Shown in pieces: positions 23,236 to 34,127 of a stretch of DNA of 64,000 nucleotides. How positions within the stretch are numbered: position 1 is the stretch's first letter; each line of letters starts with the position of its first letter. This DNA comes from Lucinisca nassula (taxonomy: Eukaryota; Mollusca; Bivalvia; Lucinida; Lucinidae): contig OY757026.1 in NCBI GenBank assembly GCA_963580285.1, positions 81,261,817 to 81,325,816 on the forward strand, written 5' to 3'. The notes beneath the pieces are model-generated. The model saw only the letters and a program-made list of their open reading frames with translations. It made no database searches and was not told the origin of the DNA. The position numbers were made by a program, and so were the translations under genes.

Positions 23236-24117
23236 ATTTTTTTTTCCAAAACTGCTGAGCCAATTTAAGTGAAATTTAATATGGAGCCTTTGTGAGTTGA
23301 ACAAATGAAAAAATGCCAATACGGTCTAGATCACATGACCAAGATGAAAAGTTGCCAATATGGTCTAGGTCACATGACCAAGATAGCCACCACGACTATA
23401 TATTTATATATTTTTCTTATAACTATTTGATTTTGTGCAGAGTTTAATAAAAATAAATAAATAAAGGCTGTTTATAGTTTTAAACATCGGTTGTTATTGT
23501 TTTTTTTTTTATTATTTTCTACTTGAAAATAGACAAAAAGGGGACCAGTCTGAAGCATTTTTTTTGTCCCGTAGCTATTTATGGAATCAATTGAGTGTTG
23601 AAAAAAGGGCGAGAAGTGTACACGACAGCCAATGTATTTGTAATTACAAATGAAGGAGCTGGGATGACGACTGGCACCATCAGCATCTTAGGGATAATGT
23701 TGAGAGTTGAGAATCACGTGTTTTGTTTTGATTTTAAATTGATGATATTTTTATATTTTTAATTGATTTATTGCACATATTTGTAACACCACAAATTTTT
23801 AAAAGCGCCTTCCCGAGGTGTGGTCTGGATACACGGCTAAATGCTTTTCATCAATTTTATATGCAGCAGAGTTCTCACTAGGATTTTGAAAACAGGAGTT
23901 CAAGAATCCATCCATGATAAAAGTTGGATTCAAATCATAAAAGTTTGATTCAAATCCTAAAAAGTTGGATTCAGATCCAAGTTTTCTTTTTGTTTCATTT
24001 GCTTCTGTATACAGTATACCATTTATGTCATATGGACAGTTCCTCATATTTTCCCTTTCTGTGAGCCAGGCACCGAGGTTATAAAACTTTTTTCACGCTC
24101 GACTCACTTCAGCATGA
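23236..24117. other. Unassigned AT-rich stretch
   Basis: Contains short reiterations (AAGTTGGATTCAAATC near 23920-23975). No gene or known repeat recognised. Confidence 0.4.
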
Positions 24118-24194
24118 AATTTACCCTGCTCATAAGTTTTAAAATGCCAACAAATATTGAGATGGCATTTTAAAATTTATGAGCAGGGTAAATG
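24118..24194. repeat. Inverted repeat, about 32-bp arms
   Basis: ATTTACCCTGCTCATAA.. and its mirror, one mismatch, with a 12-base AT-rich loop. Confidence 0.8.
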
Positions 24195-24552
24195 ACATTT
24201 TCTGCTGATCTAAGTAGGAAAATTGTCACCAGACAGGTGAGCGGTTCAGGACCACTGGTCCTCTGTTTTTTTTCTTGTTTTGGTTTTACGACCCATTTAA
24301 GAGGATTTCCCTTAATTTTCGTTAACTTGAGGTGGGTAAAAATGGGAGTACCCAAAGAACCTGTGACCTGTGTGGTAAAATGGTCTAATACACTAAACTA
24401 CAAGAATTTAATATAACAACATTCTTTTTGTAAACTATCATAATACCAATAGGGTAAGTATATATGTGGATTAATTGATGGATAAATTGTTGGATAAACT
24501 GTACAAGAATACATGTACAAAATGGATTAAAGTGAAAGTACACACCTTGGGT
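24195..24552. other. Unassigned stretch
   Basis: No supported feature. Confidence 0.35.
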
Positions 24553-24770
24553 CAGCTGTTGTTCTAAACTAAGATGTCATTATTTAACTTATCATTGAAA
24601 CTTTGATCATTTAATATGGCAAATATACTGATATTTTTGCTGTAAAAATGTGAGTAGCTTTTGCATAATTATGCAAAAGCTACTCACATTTTTCCAGCAA
24701 AAATTTCCAGAGTTATAGATATTGAACCTACCAGAATAGTTAACATTCTGACCCTTGCAATTGCTGCAGA
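24553..24770. mobile_element. MITE M6
   Basis: Palindrome at about 24635-24705 with AAAATGTGAGTAGCTTTTGC arms; flanks match 27600-28250. Confidence 0.65.
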
Positions 24771-25417
24771 AGGTGGTGACATTCTGAGTCTGCACTGTTT
24801 GCTGAAAGAACAGGACCTACTTGTAAATAAAACAGTATAAATCCCCATTCAGGATCATTTTTCAAGCCTTCTCACAGACACAATGGACCCAATAATGCTG
24901 CTGTCAGTACTTTTATTTTAAAGGCATTTATTCTTGCAACAGTAGCACACACCGTGTGTTCATAATTGTTTTATTGTCCCTTGTGATATACTGTCTATAG
25001 CACATCAAAGGCGGCCCTTAATAGGATTATTAGTAGCTCTTGTTGAATCCCCTGACTGAGGAATTTAAGGGGAAAATCAAAAATGTACACTTTAGTCAAC
25101 AGTTAGTTAACTATTGATTTACCCAAGGAGGCCCCTTACCTGTTGAAGACAGGACTTCCCTAGGGCTACATAATATTATGTAATGAAATGATAGTCCTCA
25201 ATAATCAAGAATAAACGCCTTTAAGAAGCGGTATCATTTCTGTGAATTCAGATGGGTTCACTGTAAGCAAAGTCTGTCTCGCAAGACATCTACGCTTAAA
25301 AGAAAGAATCAGCTCCTGAGAATTGACCCCAAAGAAAACAAAACTATTTCTAAAGAAATCCTCTTAATGTGTATTCTTTCACCTTAATTGACAGATACAT
25401 TTTCGTATAAACAAATT
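24771..25417. other. Unassigned stretch
   Basis: No gene or repeat recognised. Confidence 0.4.
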
Positions 25418-25639
25418 TAACCCTTATCCTGCTGAACAAATCATTTCAGCCACACCGATAGCAAACTATCAACAAATCAAATTACATGTACTTGATACAT
25501 GTATAATGTATTTGTTCAATTCATAAACTGTATGACAGTGTAGATCCTGATCAGAAGGCTTCTTCAGAAGCCATCTGATCTGGATCTACACTGTTTGCAA
25601 AGGTAGGGGTTGTGGTGAACAGTGGGATAAGGGTTAAGA
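25418..25639. mobile_element. MITE M4
   Basis: TAACCCTTATCCTGCTGAAC start and GGGATAAGGGTTAA end; long central stem. Confidence 0.8.
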
Positions 25640-25734
25640 CATATATATGTAAGAATAACATTACCCTGAGCCGATAATATCTTGACCCTTCCAACCCTGT
25701 GGACCGGTACAGATAGTGTAGATCCAGATCAGAT

Positions 25735-25965
25735 GGCTTATAATGTAATGATCATAAGTATTGGGACAGACAGGCCTGAGCAAACAGTGCAGACCTAGAT
25801 CAGACTGCTCCTGAGGGAGCAGCCTGATCATTTCAACACTGTTTGCCATTCTGTCTGCGCCTTTTGGACCCCTTGCTGGATCGTGAATCAAATTTGTTTA
25901 ATTTTTAGGAGAATTAGAACATGTCCTCAAGGTGTCCAAATTTTCAGGATTTTTACGGTTAATGA
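25735..25965. mobile_element. MITE M8
   Basis: AAGTATTGGGACAGACAGGC through GGATTTTTACGGT, with a CAGACTGCTCC..GGAGCAGCCTG stem; matches 45961-46177. Confidence 0.65.
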
Positions 25966-26302
25966 TTTGTTTGTTTGATTTGAGGTTTAACGTCCCCGTC
26001 AACACTGTAATCGTCATTTTGGAGACGTTGCTTCCAATTTTGTGAGACTTTTACCCGACAATGAGATGAAATGACATCTCAAGCCCTGTCGCCCAATGAA
26101 ACCAATAGGGTTTATTAGCATGGACCGTCCGCCTCGCACCACGGTCCCTGGACAGGCTTAGATCCTCTAAGCAGTTTACCAGTACTAGCGTGCGGGCCGG
26201 ATTCAGCTCGGCGTCGAAGCATCATGCAGCCCATATATTTCTTCATGCCCCGAAGCATCATGCAGCCCATATATTTCTTCAAGCCCCTATGGGCGGGGGC
26301 CA
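25966..26302 (-). repeat. SINE-like repeat R1, copy 4, internal duplication
   Basis: Full-length R1. CGAAGCATCATGCAGCCCAT occurs twice (about 26214 and 26250), a 36-bp duplication. It interrupts an M8-related tail that recurs at 26303-26365. Confidence 0.65.
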
Positions 26303-26636
26303 TAATTAGAGCATGTCCTCATGTCCTCAAGGTGTCTGAATTTTTAGGATTTTTATGGTAATGAGAGATGAGAAGGCTGATAATTGGCCATCTCTTCAGA
26401 ATCTGCACTGCCTGCCTTCTTCTAATGATTTTGACCAAACCCTACACCTACAAAAATGGGCGTGGCCAAATTCATTGAAGGATCAGTCCATTTCAGAATT
26501 TCAGGGGTGAATGGGTAAACAACTAAGACAAAAGTCCCAGTTTTTCTATGAAGGTATTTTCAGTTTGGTCTTTGGTTTTATTGCCCTGTTCAGAATATTT
26601 CACTTATTTTGAGCCGGCTGTTAATCAGGTGGTTGA
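26303..26636. other. Unassigned stretch with M8 tail
   Basis: 26310-26365 repeats the M8 3' part; nothing else recognised. Confidence 0.4.
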
Positions 26637-26803
26637 AAACTGAGTGAGTGAGTTTTAGTTTTACGTCCCACCAACAGCTGAGGTCATACGGAGACAGGAC
26701 CTCGATTTAAAGACCCATCCGAAAGTCTGGAGAAGCCCGGGATCTATCCTGCGATCCCTGGTTTACAAGGCGAGTAGCGTAACCACTGCACCACGGGGGG
26801 TTG
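26637..26803 (-). mobile_element. tRNA-derived SINE (family S1)
   Basis: On the minus strand: CGTGGTGCAGTGGTTACGCT (A-box region), then GATCGCAGGATAGATCCCGG (B-box region), TCTCCAGACTTTCGGATG, and a GACGTAAAACTAAAACTCAC tail with a CACT repeat. Same family at 42009-42172 and 56131-56282. Confidence 0.75.
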
Positions 26804-26950
26804 AAAACTGAAGTACCCAGAGAAAATCCATCTGACCTACCATTGATTGCAGAACTTAGCATCTCACATGTGACCGGAGCAAGGCTCAAACCCATAGCAG
26901 TGAGAGACCTAAAGATTAAGACACAGTGCTCATACCCACTAGACCTTAAG
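26804..26950 (-). mobile_element. tRNA-like SINE (family S2)
   Basis: Minus strand: GGTCTAGTGGGTATGAGCAC (A-box-like) and TATGGGTTTGAGCCTTG (B-box-like), then CTCTGGGTACTTCAGTTTTC at the tail. It abuts S1. Confidence 0.6.
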
Positions 26951-26989
26951 GAAGTCATCATTTATGATGACCATTTATGATGATGCAAA

Positions 26990-27150
26990 GCCATTTTCAG
27001 CTATTAAAGTAAAGTCCAATCACAGCAGAGACCCCATCTTACAATATTAAAGTCAAAACAAAAGAAAGAAGTATATCTGAAAAAATCCCTGCCTGCAATG
27101 GGATTCAAACCTGGGCCGCTCGGGTGAAAGTCAAATGCTCTAACCATTGC
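26990..27150 (-). mobile_element. tRNA-like SINE (family S3)
   Basis: Minus strand: CTTTGGTGCAATGGTTAGAG (A box) and CCCAGGTTTGAATCCCATTG (B box), followed by a T-rich body. It looks like a tRNA head, but no acceptor stem pairs, so it is not called as a tRNA gene. Confidence 0.65.
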
Positions 27151-27220
27151 ACCAAAGAGTCAACTTTTATATGCAGTTGCCAGAGATTGGTTATAAACCT
27201 ATAAAGGAGTAAAACAATTT

Positions 27221-27440
27221 TAACCCTTATCCCTTTGCATAATTAAGTTAGCCACACCCACTTCTGACTTTGAACCAATCAGATTACTTGATGTAATTTA
27301 TTCCTGCAAATTCACAAAATAAATAAATGTCAAAGAGTGTAGATCCTGATCAGATGGGTTCTTAAGAAGCCATCTGATTTGGATCTACACTGTTTGCAAA
27401 GGTAGGGGTTGTCGTGGACAGCAGACTAAGGATAAAATTG
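27221..27440. mobile_element. MITE M4
   Basis: Start TAACCCTTATCCC; stem around TGGGTTCTTAAGAAGCCA. Confidence 0.75.
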
Positions 27441-27599
27441 TTTGAATTCATCAGCTGCTGAGAAATTTTTGACAGAAATTTTGAGCAGCAAGACAAGGAA
27501 AGATAACTCTGAAGCTAACACAGCATGGTTCATTGCAGTGAAACTACGAAAACTCAAACATGATTGGATTGTTTACCATGGCTAATCTGGGGCCAGGGC

Positions 27600-28030
27600 C
27601 CAGTTGTTCAAAGCATCGTTAGCTTAACGAGCTCATTAGTGGTCAAATTGTAACTGTTCTGGCAAGTTTAATATCTAAAATTTTGTTATTTTTTGCTGAT
27701 AAAATGTGAGCAGCTTTTGCATATGCAAAAGCTGCTCACATTTTTTCAACAAAAAATTTAGCATATTTGTCATATTTAATGATCAAAGTTTTAACAATTT
27801 GTTAACTAACGACGTCGTTAGTTAACGTATCGTTAAAACTTTGACCAATAAATATGGCAAATATGCTGAAATTTTTGCTGAAAAAATGTGAGCAGCTTTT
27901 GCGGACGCAAAAGCTGCTCACATTTTTTCAGCAAAAATACCAAAATTTACGATATTGTAATTCCTAGAAGAGTTAACAATTTGACCACTAACGAGCTTGT
28001 TAAGCTAACAATGCTTTGAACAACTGGCCC
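27600..28030. mobile_element. MITE M6, double-hairpin copy
   Basis: Outer inverted repeats CCAGTTGTTCAAAGCATCGT / GCTTTGAACAACTGG. Two separate GTGAGCAGCTTTTGC..GCAAAAGCTGCTCAC stems lie inside (about 27690-27760 and 27870-27930). Confidence 0.75.
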
Positions 28031-28250
28031 CAGATGTTCAAAACTAACGACATTGTTAGTTAACAGATTGTTAAACTTTTATCATTTAATATGGCAAATA
28101 TACTTATATTATTGCTGATAAAATGTGAGTAGCTAAGCTACTCGCATTTTTTCAGCAAAAATAACAAAATTTTAGATATTATACTTGCTAGAACAGTTAA
28201 CAATATGACAACTAACGAGCTCGTTAAGCTAACAAGGCTTTGAACAACTC
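28031..28250. mobile_element. MITE M6, single-hairpin copy
   Basis: Directly adjacent to the previous copy; one short stem GTGAGTAGCTAAGCTACTCGC. Confidence 0.7.
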
Positions 28251-28319
28251 GACCTTGAACCTACTCTTAGGTCCCTGAAGAATGCTTCTCATATCTCTGC
28301 TTATGGAATGTTTTTTTTC

Positions 28320-28440
28320 TGATTTTATCTTGAAAAGGTATGTTGTGTGTACACATTAGAATCGCCTCTGATAGGCGATTCTAATGTGTATGCACAACAT
28401 ACATTTATTTCAAGAAGATCGAAAAGACATTTTTGAACCA
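28320..28440. repeat. Hairpin M7
   Basis: ATGTTGTGTGTACACATTAG and mirrored arm round GCCTCTGATAGGC. Confidence 0.7.
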
Positions 28441-28531
28441 TCTCCCATTATGTCTCATGGACAGACCCTATGATTAAGCCTCAGTACTCCAAACTATCCT
28501 TATCTGGAACATTTTTTTCACTGTCACAAAG

Positions 28532-28742
28532 GTACAGTAAAACTTCTATATAAAGACCACCTTTCGGACTGTTCAAAAGTGGTTTTTAAGACCAATTGTG
28601 AACAGTCCCAAAGGTGGTCCCTGACCAGAGGACATTGTGTGCAGAAAACACGAAGGAAGAATAAGTGCCACTTCTAAATAAGCTTTTTAAAGCAGAATTA
28701 GTCTTAATTTTAGGTTGTCTTTATAGCGGATTTTCACTGCAT
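28532..28742. mobile_element. pogo/Tigger-like MITE
   Basis: Ends ACAGTAAAACTTCTATATAA and TTTATAGCGGATTTTCACTG form imperfect terminal inverted repeats starting CAGT. Confidence 0.5.
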
Positions 28743-28944
28743 TTGAGCTAATGACATTTGACTGTTTTTACATGTACAACTTATGCTAACTATTCATGTA
28801 CACAATATGACATATTTAACTATTCATGTATATGTACATAATATGAGTATTTTCTCGCCCTACACACCTATAAACTATAAAAAAAAAACTTCAATGTTTT
28901 AAACACTGATGTCTAATTTATCATTGCTGATTCAAATTGCTCTT

Positions 28945-29048
28945 TAATCTCTAAGCAAGTTTAGTCTCTAAGAAACTTTAATCTCTAAGCAAGTTTTGTC
29001 TCTAAGAAACTTTAATCTCTAAGCAAGTTTAGTCTCAAAGCAATTTTT
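28945..29048. repeat. TCTCTAAGCAAGTTTAG minisatellite
   Basis: About six units of roughly 17 bp alternating GCAAGTTT and GAAACTTT variants. Confidence 0.75.
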
Positions 29049-29099
29049 TCTATACCTCCAAGTAATAAATACTTGACAGCATTTAGGAAGGATAATTCT

Positions 29100-29240
29100 A
29101 GGATTTTTTCTCAATTTATCATGAAAATCTATGTTGTGTGCACTCATTAGATCGTCTACATGAGGCAATTCTAATGAGTACACACAACATACACATACTA
29201 TCATTTAGTAGATCACAGAAGATCAAAAAGATATCTCTAT
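29100..29240. repeat. Hairpin M7, copy 2
   Basis: ATGTTGTGTGCACTCATTAG arm and mirrored ATGAGTACACACAACAT. A related CAGTAAAATTCCTATATTAA pogo-like end follows at 29278. Confidence 0.65.
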
Positions 29241-29414
29241 AATATCTTCATCATTCAAAGACAAAAACAGGTGCCTACAGTAAAATTCCTATATTAAGAC
29301 CACCACTGGGACTGTTCAAAAGTGGTCCTTAATAGGAGACAAGGTGTTGAAAATACAAAGAAAGAATCACTAAAACCTTCTATTAAAGTAAGCTTTTAAA
29401 AGCAGATTTAGTCT

Positions 29415-29624
29415 TAACCCTTATCTTGCTGAATATTCATTTAAGCCACACCCATTTCTGTCTTGCAACCAATCAAATTACTTGATCTAATTTATTGCTA
29501 CAAATTCATAAACTAAATGCCAAACAGTGTAGATCCTGATCAGATGGCTTCTTCAGAAGCCATCTGATCTGGATCTACACTGTTTGCAAAGATAGGGGTT
29601 GTCGTGAACATCAAGGTAAGGGTT
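29415..29624. mobile_element. MITE M4
   Basis: Complete copy; a second M4 left end alone follows at 29640-29684. Confidence 0.8.
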
Positions 29625-29825
29625 AAATGTAGGTGGTCTTAACCCTTATCTTGCTGTGCACAACAACCCCTATCTTGCAGTCACTTCGGTTACCAACGTC
29701 TGCCATATTGTGTTGACACTGCAGGAATGTTTAGTGACGTTGCTGTGACGTCAACCTTAACGACGGCGCATTCAAGGTCATATTCAACCAGTGCATTTGT
29801 CAAACACGCAATTATATTCGATTTT

Positions 29826-29910
29826 GGGTCGGAACACCAGGGTCAGAACATAAATTTCTATCCCAGGGTAAAATCACGAATGTGCTTGTCTGGTGTGCAA
29901 GAATATATCA
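29826..29910. repeat. Dispersed repeat R5, copy 2
   Basis: Matches 13855-13945 in the same orientation. Confidence 0.7.
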
Positions 29911-30266
29911 TTCATACTCAGCTGACTGTTTGTCAGACATGGGCCTGCAGAAAAATCAACCATCCAATAAGCCATAAGAATCGGTATCACTAGGAAACAA
30001 GGCAAAGATCAAAACAAAACTCTAAGCTTCAAAACTACGGGTATACAAAGCATGACAGCCTAGTAACTATACGTCACAATGCTGCACAAAATGTGAGTGA
30101 AGTATGATACATGAAAAAAAATGTATCTTAAAAGTTTGGGACTGTATTTTTTTCTACCTGACCATAACTTTGTTACAAAAACATATAAAACATGAAAGCC
30201 TTTCAACCAAATGCCACAAATCTACACAACATGGGTCAGCTCAGGAGAAAGTGGTACTTATCTAAC
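29911..30266. other. Unassigned stretch
   Basis: Nothing recognised. Confidence 0.35.
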
Positions 30267-30338
30267 ATGCGAGCAGCAAAGACTCTGGCGAGACTGCGCA
30301 TATGCGCAGTCTTGCCAAAGTCTTTGCTGCTCGCATGT
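30267..30338. repeat. Palindrome with 35-bp arms
   Basis: CATGCGAGCAGCAAAGACTC.. mirrored through GCGCATATGCGC with two mismatches. One arm is repeated again at 30339-30370. Confidence 0.8.
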
Positions 30339-30439
30339 GCAGTCTTGCCAGAGTCTTTGCTGCTCGCAGACATATTGAGAAGACCATTAGGTAGCTCCAT
30401 GCAAGATATCATGTGTCTAGCTCTATTGGTTGAGACTGT

Positions 30440-31290
30440 TCACATGAAATTCAAGAACATATATCAGAGAACCTTTTGCATGCGCATTTCAAGAACATAT
30501 ATCAGAGAAAGATTGTGCACATGCATTTGAAGAATAAATCAGAGAAAGTTTGTGCACATGCATTTCAAGAACATAAATTAGAGAAAATTTGTGCACATGC
30601 ATTTCAAGAACATATGTCAGAGAAATCTAGTGCATATGCATTTCAAAAACATGAATCAGAGAAACCTTGTGCATGCCCATTTCAAGAACATATATCAGAG
30701 AAAGCCTGTGCACGTCCATTTCAGGAACATAAATCAGAGAAAATTTGTGCACATGCATTTCAAGAACATATATCAGAGAAAGCTTGTGCACGAGCATTTC
30801 AAGAACATAAATCAGAGAAAGCTTGTGCACGTACATTTCAAGAACATATATCAGAGAAAGCTTGTGCACATGCATTTCAAGAACATATATCTGAGGAAGC
30901 TTGTGCACATGCATTTCAAGAACATATATCTGAGAAAGCTTGTGCACATGGATTTCAAGAACATATATCTGAGAAAGCTTGTGCACATGCATTTCAAGAA
31001 CATAAATCAGAGAAAGCTTGTGCACATGCATTTCAAGAACATATATCAGAGAAAGCTTGTGCACATGCATTTCAAGAACATATATCAGAGAAAGCTTGTG
31101 CACATGCATTTCAAAAACATAAATCAGAGAAAGCTTATGCATGTGCATTTCAAGAACATAAATCAGAGAAAGCTTGTGCACATGCATTTCAAGAACATAT
31201 ATCTGAGAAAGCTTGTGCACATGCATTTCAAGAACATATATCTGAGAAAGCATATGCATGTGAATTTCAAGAACATAAATCAGAGAAAGT
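30440..31290. repeat. 39-bp minisatellite, about 22 units
   Basis: Unit built on TGCACATGCATTTCAAGAAC + ATATATCAGAGAAAGCT. Because 39 is a multiple of three and the unit lacks stops in several frames, three long frames stay open (two +, one -). None has a convincing start; I do not call a protein. Confidence 0.9.
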
Positions 31291-31401
31291 GGTTTAAAGG
31301 CTTAAAGAAGACAGTAATTAAAAATGCTTAAAAATATCATCCTCTGTTAGTGACTATTGATGAATATCAAAATTTAAACTATAAATGTAAACAAAATCCT
31401 C

Positions 31402-31680
31402 ATTATGATAACACACCCATGTGACATAGTGTATTTTTTCATATCTCCAAAATGGCTACTTTCTGATGAAAATCTGTAATATTTTTCATATTAATACAGC
31501 AAACATAGGTTGAGGGTGCTTGTTAGAACCGCCTCAATGAGGCGGTTCTAACACAAGTTCCCACAACCTATGTCTTGGAGCAGAAATAAGAAAAATAATG
31601 TATACCCCTGTAACCCCAGTTTTCCCTATACAAAATGGGGTTTAAGGGTGTGTTCATTTCACCAACTTGTTCATGTGATG
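31402..31680. mobile_element. MITE M2
   Basis: Left CACCCATGTGACATAGTG, palindrome AACCGCCTCAATGAGGCGGTT, right TTCATGTGATG. Confidence 0.75.
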
Positions 31681-31723
31681 TAATCTCCTATCACAAATAT
31701 TGCTTTCTAGTTTTCTAGAGCAC

Positions 31724-32010
31724 ATAACGAAAACACGCCTATACAAATACATGTACATTGTAATTTTTACCACGAAAAAACGAGTATTTTCAGATGAAAA
31801 ATTTCGATATTTTTCTTATTTCTGCTCTAAACTTAGATTGTGGATACTCGTTAGAACCGCCATGACGAGGCGGTTCTAACGAGTGCCCACAATCTATCTT
31901 TTTGAGCAGAAATAAGAAAAATAATGTCATATACCCCTACAAACCCCAGTTTTACTATATAAAAGTGGGGTTCGAGGGGGTCAAAATCATATAGGCATGT
32001 TTTCGTGATG
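31724..32010. mobile_element. MITE M1
   Basis: Ends ACGAAAACACGCCTATAC / TATAGGCATGTTTTCGTGAT; central palindrome with a few mismatches. Confidence 0.8.
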
Positions 32011-32156
32011 AAATCAGGCCTTCTAGATGATTCTAATGATTTTCTCTGACAAATAAGAAAAGAATTTTAGATGAATTATAAAAATAACAAGAATTTTAAA
32101 TGAATTGTAAAAATAACAGAAAAATAAGAAAAGAATTTTAGCATCCTGAGCTAAAA

Positions 32157-32395
32157 TGGTGTCTTTCAAATATCGAGAACTAGCATTTTTGGATGAAAAT
32201 GAGTTATATTTTTCTTATTTCTACTCTAAACACACATTGTGGGTGCTCATTAGAACTGGCTGAATGAGGCAATTCTAATGAGTATCCATAATCTTTGTTT
32301 TTGAGCAAAATGAGGGAAAAATGTAAGCCCCTATTTTCTAAATAAACAGATAGTTTTGATGGGGTGTTCATTAACTGGACTTGTCAACATGATGA
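32157..32395. mobile_element. M2-like MITE, diverged
   Basis: Core TGGGTGCTCATTAGAACTGG..CAATTCTAATGAGT; flanks follow M2. Confidence 0.55.
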
Positions 32396-32413
32396 TTTGA
32401 CAAAGATAAACTT

Positions 32414-32690
32414 GTCATTATGAAAGCATGCCTTTCCAAATATATTGGAAAATTTTACCACCAAAAAACAAAAATTTTCAGATAAAAAAATCAGATATTT
32501 TTCATATTTATGCTCCGAACATAGATTGTTGGGACTCGTTAGAACCGCCTCAGTGAGGCAGATCTAACAAGTACCCACAATCTATGTTTTTGAGCAGAAT
32601 AAGAAAAATAATGTTTTCCACTGTAAACTCTAGTTAAAAGTGGGGGTTAATGGGGTCAAAAGTATATATTATATGTTTTCCTGAGGTTCC
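32414..32690. mobile_element. MITE M1, diverged
   Basis: Ends TATGAAAGCATGCCTTTCC and TATATGTTTTCCTGAGG; core GAACCGCCTCAGTGAGGC. Confidence 0.65.
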
Positions 32691-32766
32691 CTTGTTCCCT
32701 AGTGTGTAGGAGACCATTGGATTTGGATCAATTTGTTTCAGATCAAGTTCAGTATAAATGAGATCT

Positions 32767-32977
32767 TAACCCTTATCCTGCTGAATAAATTACTTCAGCC
32801 ACAACCATTTCAGTTTATCAACCAATCAAATTACTTATTGTAATGTGTTCATTCAATTCCCAATCTGCATGACAAACAGTGTAGATCCTGATCAGATGGC
32901 TTCTGAAGAAGCCATCTGATCTGGATCTACACTGTTTTCAAAGGTATGGGTTGTCGTATTCAGCGGGATAAGGGTTA
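32767..32977. mobile_element. MITE M4
   Basis: Complete copy ending GGGATAAGGGTTA, less than 100 bases downstream of the host gene's stop codon. Confidence 0.8.
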
Positions 32978-33063
32978 TAATACAGAACAGAAACCCAGTT
33001 CTCCAAGCAAGTCATGCTACGAGTATCTTAACTACAAATTTGCAAATTCCCTGATCTTCCGAA

Positions 33064-33324
33064 TTACAGTTTCCCAGCAATTCGTTGTTGAAAGTCGACC
33101 GTCAGATGTACATTGTCGAGACCTCTGAGTGTTCGCAGGTAGTCGAAGCTGTTCTTATGTTCCTGATTGGTGATCCCAAGACCCGAATACAGCAGCTGCA
33201 GACCTTTGCTTCTCGCCAGCTCGACGGTGTTCGTGTAGTTTGCCTGTGACACGATTTTAAGCAGGTCTGCGTGGGACTCGGCCTTCTGGGAGATTTCAGA
33301 AGCTTCATTCTTGATCTTTCTCAC
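33064..33324 (-). CDS. Host gene, last visible exon (coiled-coil C-terminus, SPFH/Band 7-like)
   Basis: Exon of 261 bp including TAA at 33064-33066. The acceptor reads TTTTCTATGTACAG on the minus strand just before 33324. It encodes 86 residues starting VRKIKNEASEISQKAESHAD, a charged coiled-coil-like helix, and later SKGLQLLYSGLGITNQEHK and LDNVHLTVDFQQRIAGKL. The start phase (0) matches the end phase of the exon at 40525-40727. The pattern of a helical tail ending in a short hydrophobic 'NVHLTVDF' segment resembles SPFH/Band 7 (stomatin-prohibitin-flotillin) proteins, which scaffold membrane domains; that family call is my inference. Unlike the surrounding frames, the sequence is non-repetitive with protein-like composition. 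An M4 MITE follows in the 3' flank. Confidence 0.72.
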   Translation of the reverse strand: MRKIKNEASEISQKAESHADLLKIVSQANYTNTVELARSKGLQLLYSGLGITNQEHKNSFDYLRTLRGLDNVHLTVDFQQRIAGKL

Positions 33325-33351
33325 CTGTACATAGAAAAGTTCTGCGAGTTT

Positions 33352-33626
33352 ATTACGATAACACATCCGTGTGACAGCGTGTTCTTTCATACCTTCAAAA
33401 CCGTCATTTTTCTGATGAAAATTTGTAATATTTTTCTTATTTATACTCTAAACATTGGTTGTGGGTACTCGTTAGAACAGCCTCATTGAGGCGGTTCTAA
33501 CGAGTACCCACAACCTATGTCTTGGAGCAGAAATAAGCAAAATAATGTACATCCCCGTAAAGCCCAGTTTTCTCTATATAAAGTGGGGTTTAAGGGTTGT
33601 TCATCCCACAGTCTTCTTAACATGAT
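33352..33626. mobile_element. MITE M2 in host intron
   Basis: Left CACATCCGTGTGACAGCG, palindrome, right TTAACATGATG; it starts about 28 bases upstream of the acceptor of the last exon. Confidence 0.75.
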
Positions 33627-33696
33627 GTTGTGTCATAACCAAAGACCCTGTTACTTAGTTTGGAACAAAACAGTCAGCTGACTCACATGATACCCA

Positions 33697-33775
33697 GCCT
33701 AATAACTCAGTGGTAGAGCATTGCTATGAGATCGAGAGGCTTTGATCCCCTGTTGTGCCACACCAAAGGCATAAA
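33697..33775 (+). repeat. tRNA-like SINE head
   Basis: CCTAATAACTCAGTGGTAGA (A-box region) and GAGGCTTTGATCCCCTG (B-box region). No pairing acceptor arm, so not a functional tRNA. Confidence 0.5.
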
Positions 33776-33796
33776 AAAATATGTACCAGGTGCTCC

Positions 33797-34060
33797 CAAG
33801 GCTGAACTCGATAGCTCAGTGTTAAGTGCGTTCAACTTATGAACGAGAGGTTGTGGGTTCGAATCCAGCCATCGGAGGCGAGGTGTGTCCTTGGGCAAGA
33901 CACTTTATGACAATGCCCCACTCGACCCAGGTGTTAATGGGTAGCAGTGGTGTCATTGCCTCTCTCGCGCACAAAATAACTTCCGGAATGAGTGTTTAAG
34001 AGAGATTCAATAAGCTTGGAGCTTTCATCACAATCGAACTAAAATAAATTAGTAGAAACT
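33797..34060 (+). mobile_element. tRNA-derived SINE with V-type central domain
   Basis: Head GATAGCTCAGTGTTAAGTGC (A box) and GGTTGTGGGTTCGAATCCAG (B box). The body has GTGTGTCCTTGGGCAAGACA CTTTAT and CCCACTCGACCCAGGTGT, resembling the conserved central domain of V-type SINEs. Confidence 0.78.
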
Positions 34061-34127
34061 AAGGCTGACCCTCACATTATCAGGGGCACTCGTAGGGGGA
34101 AGACAAATGAAGGCAGCTGAGTAATTG

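Noticed and set aside
30476..31331. Long repeat-protein frames of 210-273 codons
   Set aside because: All arise from a 39-bp minisatellite, open on both strands, with non-ATG starts for the two plus-strand frames.
33797..33870. Possible tRNA gene with good A and B boxes
   Set aside because: No acceptor-stem pairing; followed by a V-type SINE body.
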